Shown: positions 5,964 to 6,063 of the stretch, in pieces
Layout of the letters: every line of letters begins with the position of its first letter
How positions within the stretch are numbered: position 1 is the stretch's first letter
Source of the DNA: Akkermansiaceae bacterium
Lineage (GTDB): Bacteria > Verrucomicrobiota > Verrucomicrobiia > Verrucomicrobiales > Akkermansiaceae
Assembly: GCA_028293225.1 (NCBI GenBank)
Contig: JAQGPE010000809.1
Location: 1 to 6,063 of the forward strand
DNA length: 6,063 bases
Direction: 5' to 3'
Program-made: the position numbers and the translations under genes
Notes under the pieces: generated by a model
Database searches by the model: none
Told to the model about the DNA's origin: nothing
Seen by the model: the letters and a program-made list of their open reading frames with translations, nothing else

Positions 5964-6063
5964 ATGTTCAAATCTCGCCATCCAGTGCCGGGAACTTCGC
6001 CAGCCACACTGACTCCCCATCTGATAAATGGGGAGGCCCGCAAGGCCACGATCACCCTGATCC
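5964..6063 (+). CDS. Start of a gene cut by the window edge, possibly a CorA-type magnesium/cobalt transporter
   Basis: An ATG at 5964 opens a frame of 33 codons that continues past the window edge. It begins MFKSRHPVPGTSPATL, continues with a short polar stretch and reaches KATITLI at the last visible residues. Many bacterial CorA proteins begin with a basic segment, then a PPGTL-like motif, then a strand of the ITLIDY type; the layout here matches that, which is why I suggest CorA. CorA is an inner-membrane pentameric Mg2+/Co2+ channel whose defining GMN motif would be near the far C-terminus and cannot be checked here. There is no visible Shine-Dalgarno, as for other genes in this window. 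The identification rests on memory of a short N-terminus and is tentative; that a gene starts here is more secure than its function. Confidence 0.45.
   Translation, partial: MFKSRHPVPGTSPATLTPHLINGEARKATITLI
6013..6035 (+). repeat. Perfect 8-bp inverted repeat (hairpin) inside the start of the last gene
   Basis: CTCCCCAT and ATGGGGAG are perfect reverse complements flanking the 7-base loop ctgataa. There is no T-run after it. It covers about codons 17-24 of the partial gene starting at 5964. It could fold in the mRNA close to the translation start, or be a protein-binding site, or be chance in coding sequence. Confidence 0.4.

Overview
The window is high-GC bacterial DNA carrying five genes, two of them cut by the window edges. 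No mobile element, CRISPR array, tRNA or rRNA is visible. The gene content suggests the phylum Verrucomicrobiota, family Verrucomicrobiaceae or a relative such as Luteolibacter or Haloferula. The reasons are large secreted multi-domain beta-sandwich proteins, a C-terminal module ending in an FFRV-type motif, a XylR-like sugar-sensing regulator of the AraC family, and mostly weak ribosome binding sites. The placement is an inference from protein style, not from a marker gene.

Three genes lie head to tail on the minus strand, read from about 5125 down to 1. First comes a secreted glycerophosphodiester phosphodiesterase (5125-3335) with two non-catalytic modules behind its catalytic barrel. Next, after a 111-base gap with a possible weak terminator and a palindrome, is a regulator with a LacI-like ligand-binding fold and a C-terminal AraC DNA-binding domain (3223-2012). 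Last, after a 263-base gap, is a large exported protein (1748 to beyond base 1) with a signal peptide, a beta-sandwich module, a Calx-beta domain, an unassigned region and the start of what looks like a second Calx-beta domain. Its reading frame has no stop before the window edge.

Two genes lie on the plus strand at the right. A small lipoprotein with a coiled coil (5309-5842) has a good sigma-70-type promoter and is divergent from the phosphodiesterase. After a 121-base gap there is the start of a further gene (5964 to the edge) whose first 33 residues resemble the N-terminus of CorA magnesium transporters.

The most notable observation is that the phosphodiesterase and the large exported protein share a homologous module of about 190-205 residues, although they are separated by the regulator gene. 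In one protein the module follows the enzyme domain; in the other it directly follows the signal peptide. With the sugar-type regulator between them, this suggests a small locus of surface or secreted proteins that may be co-regulated. I see no clearly new defence, mobile or RNA-based system.
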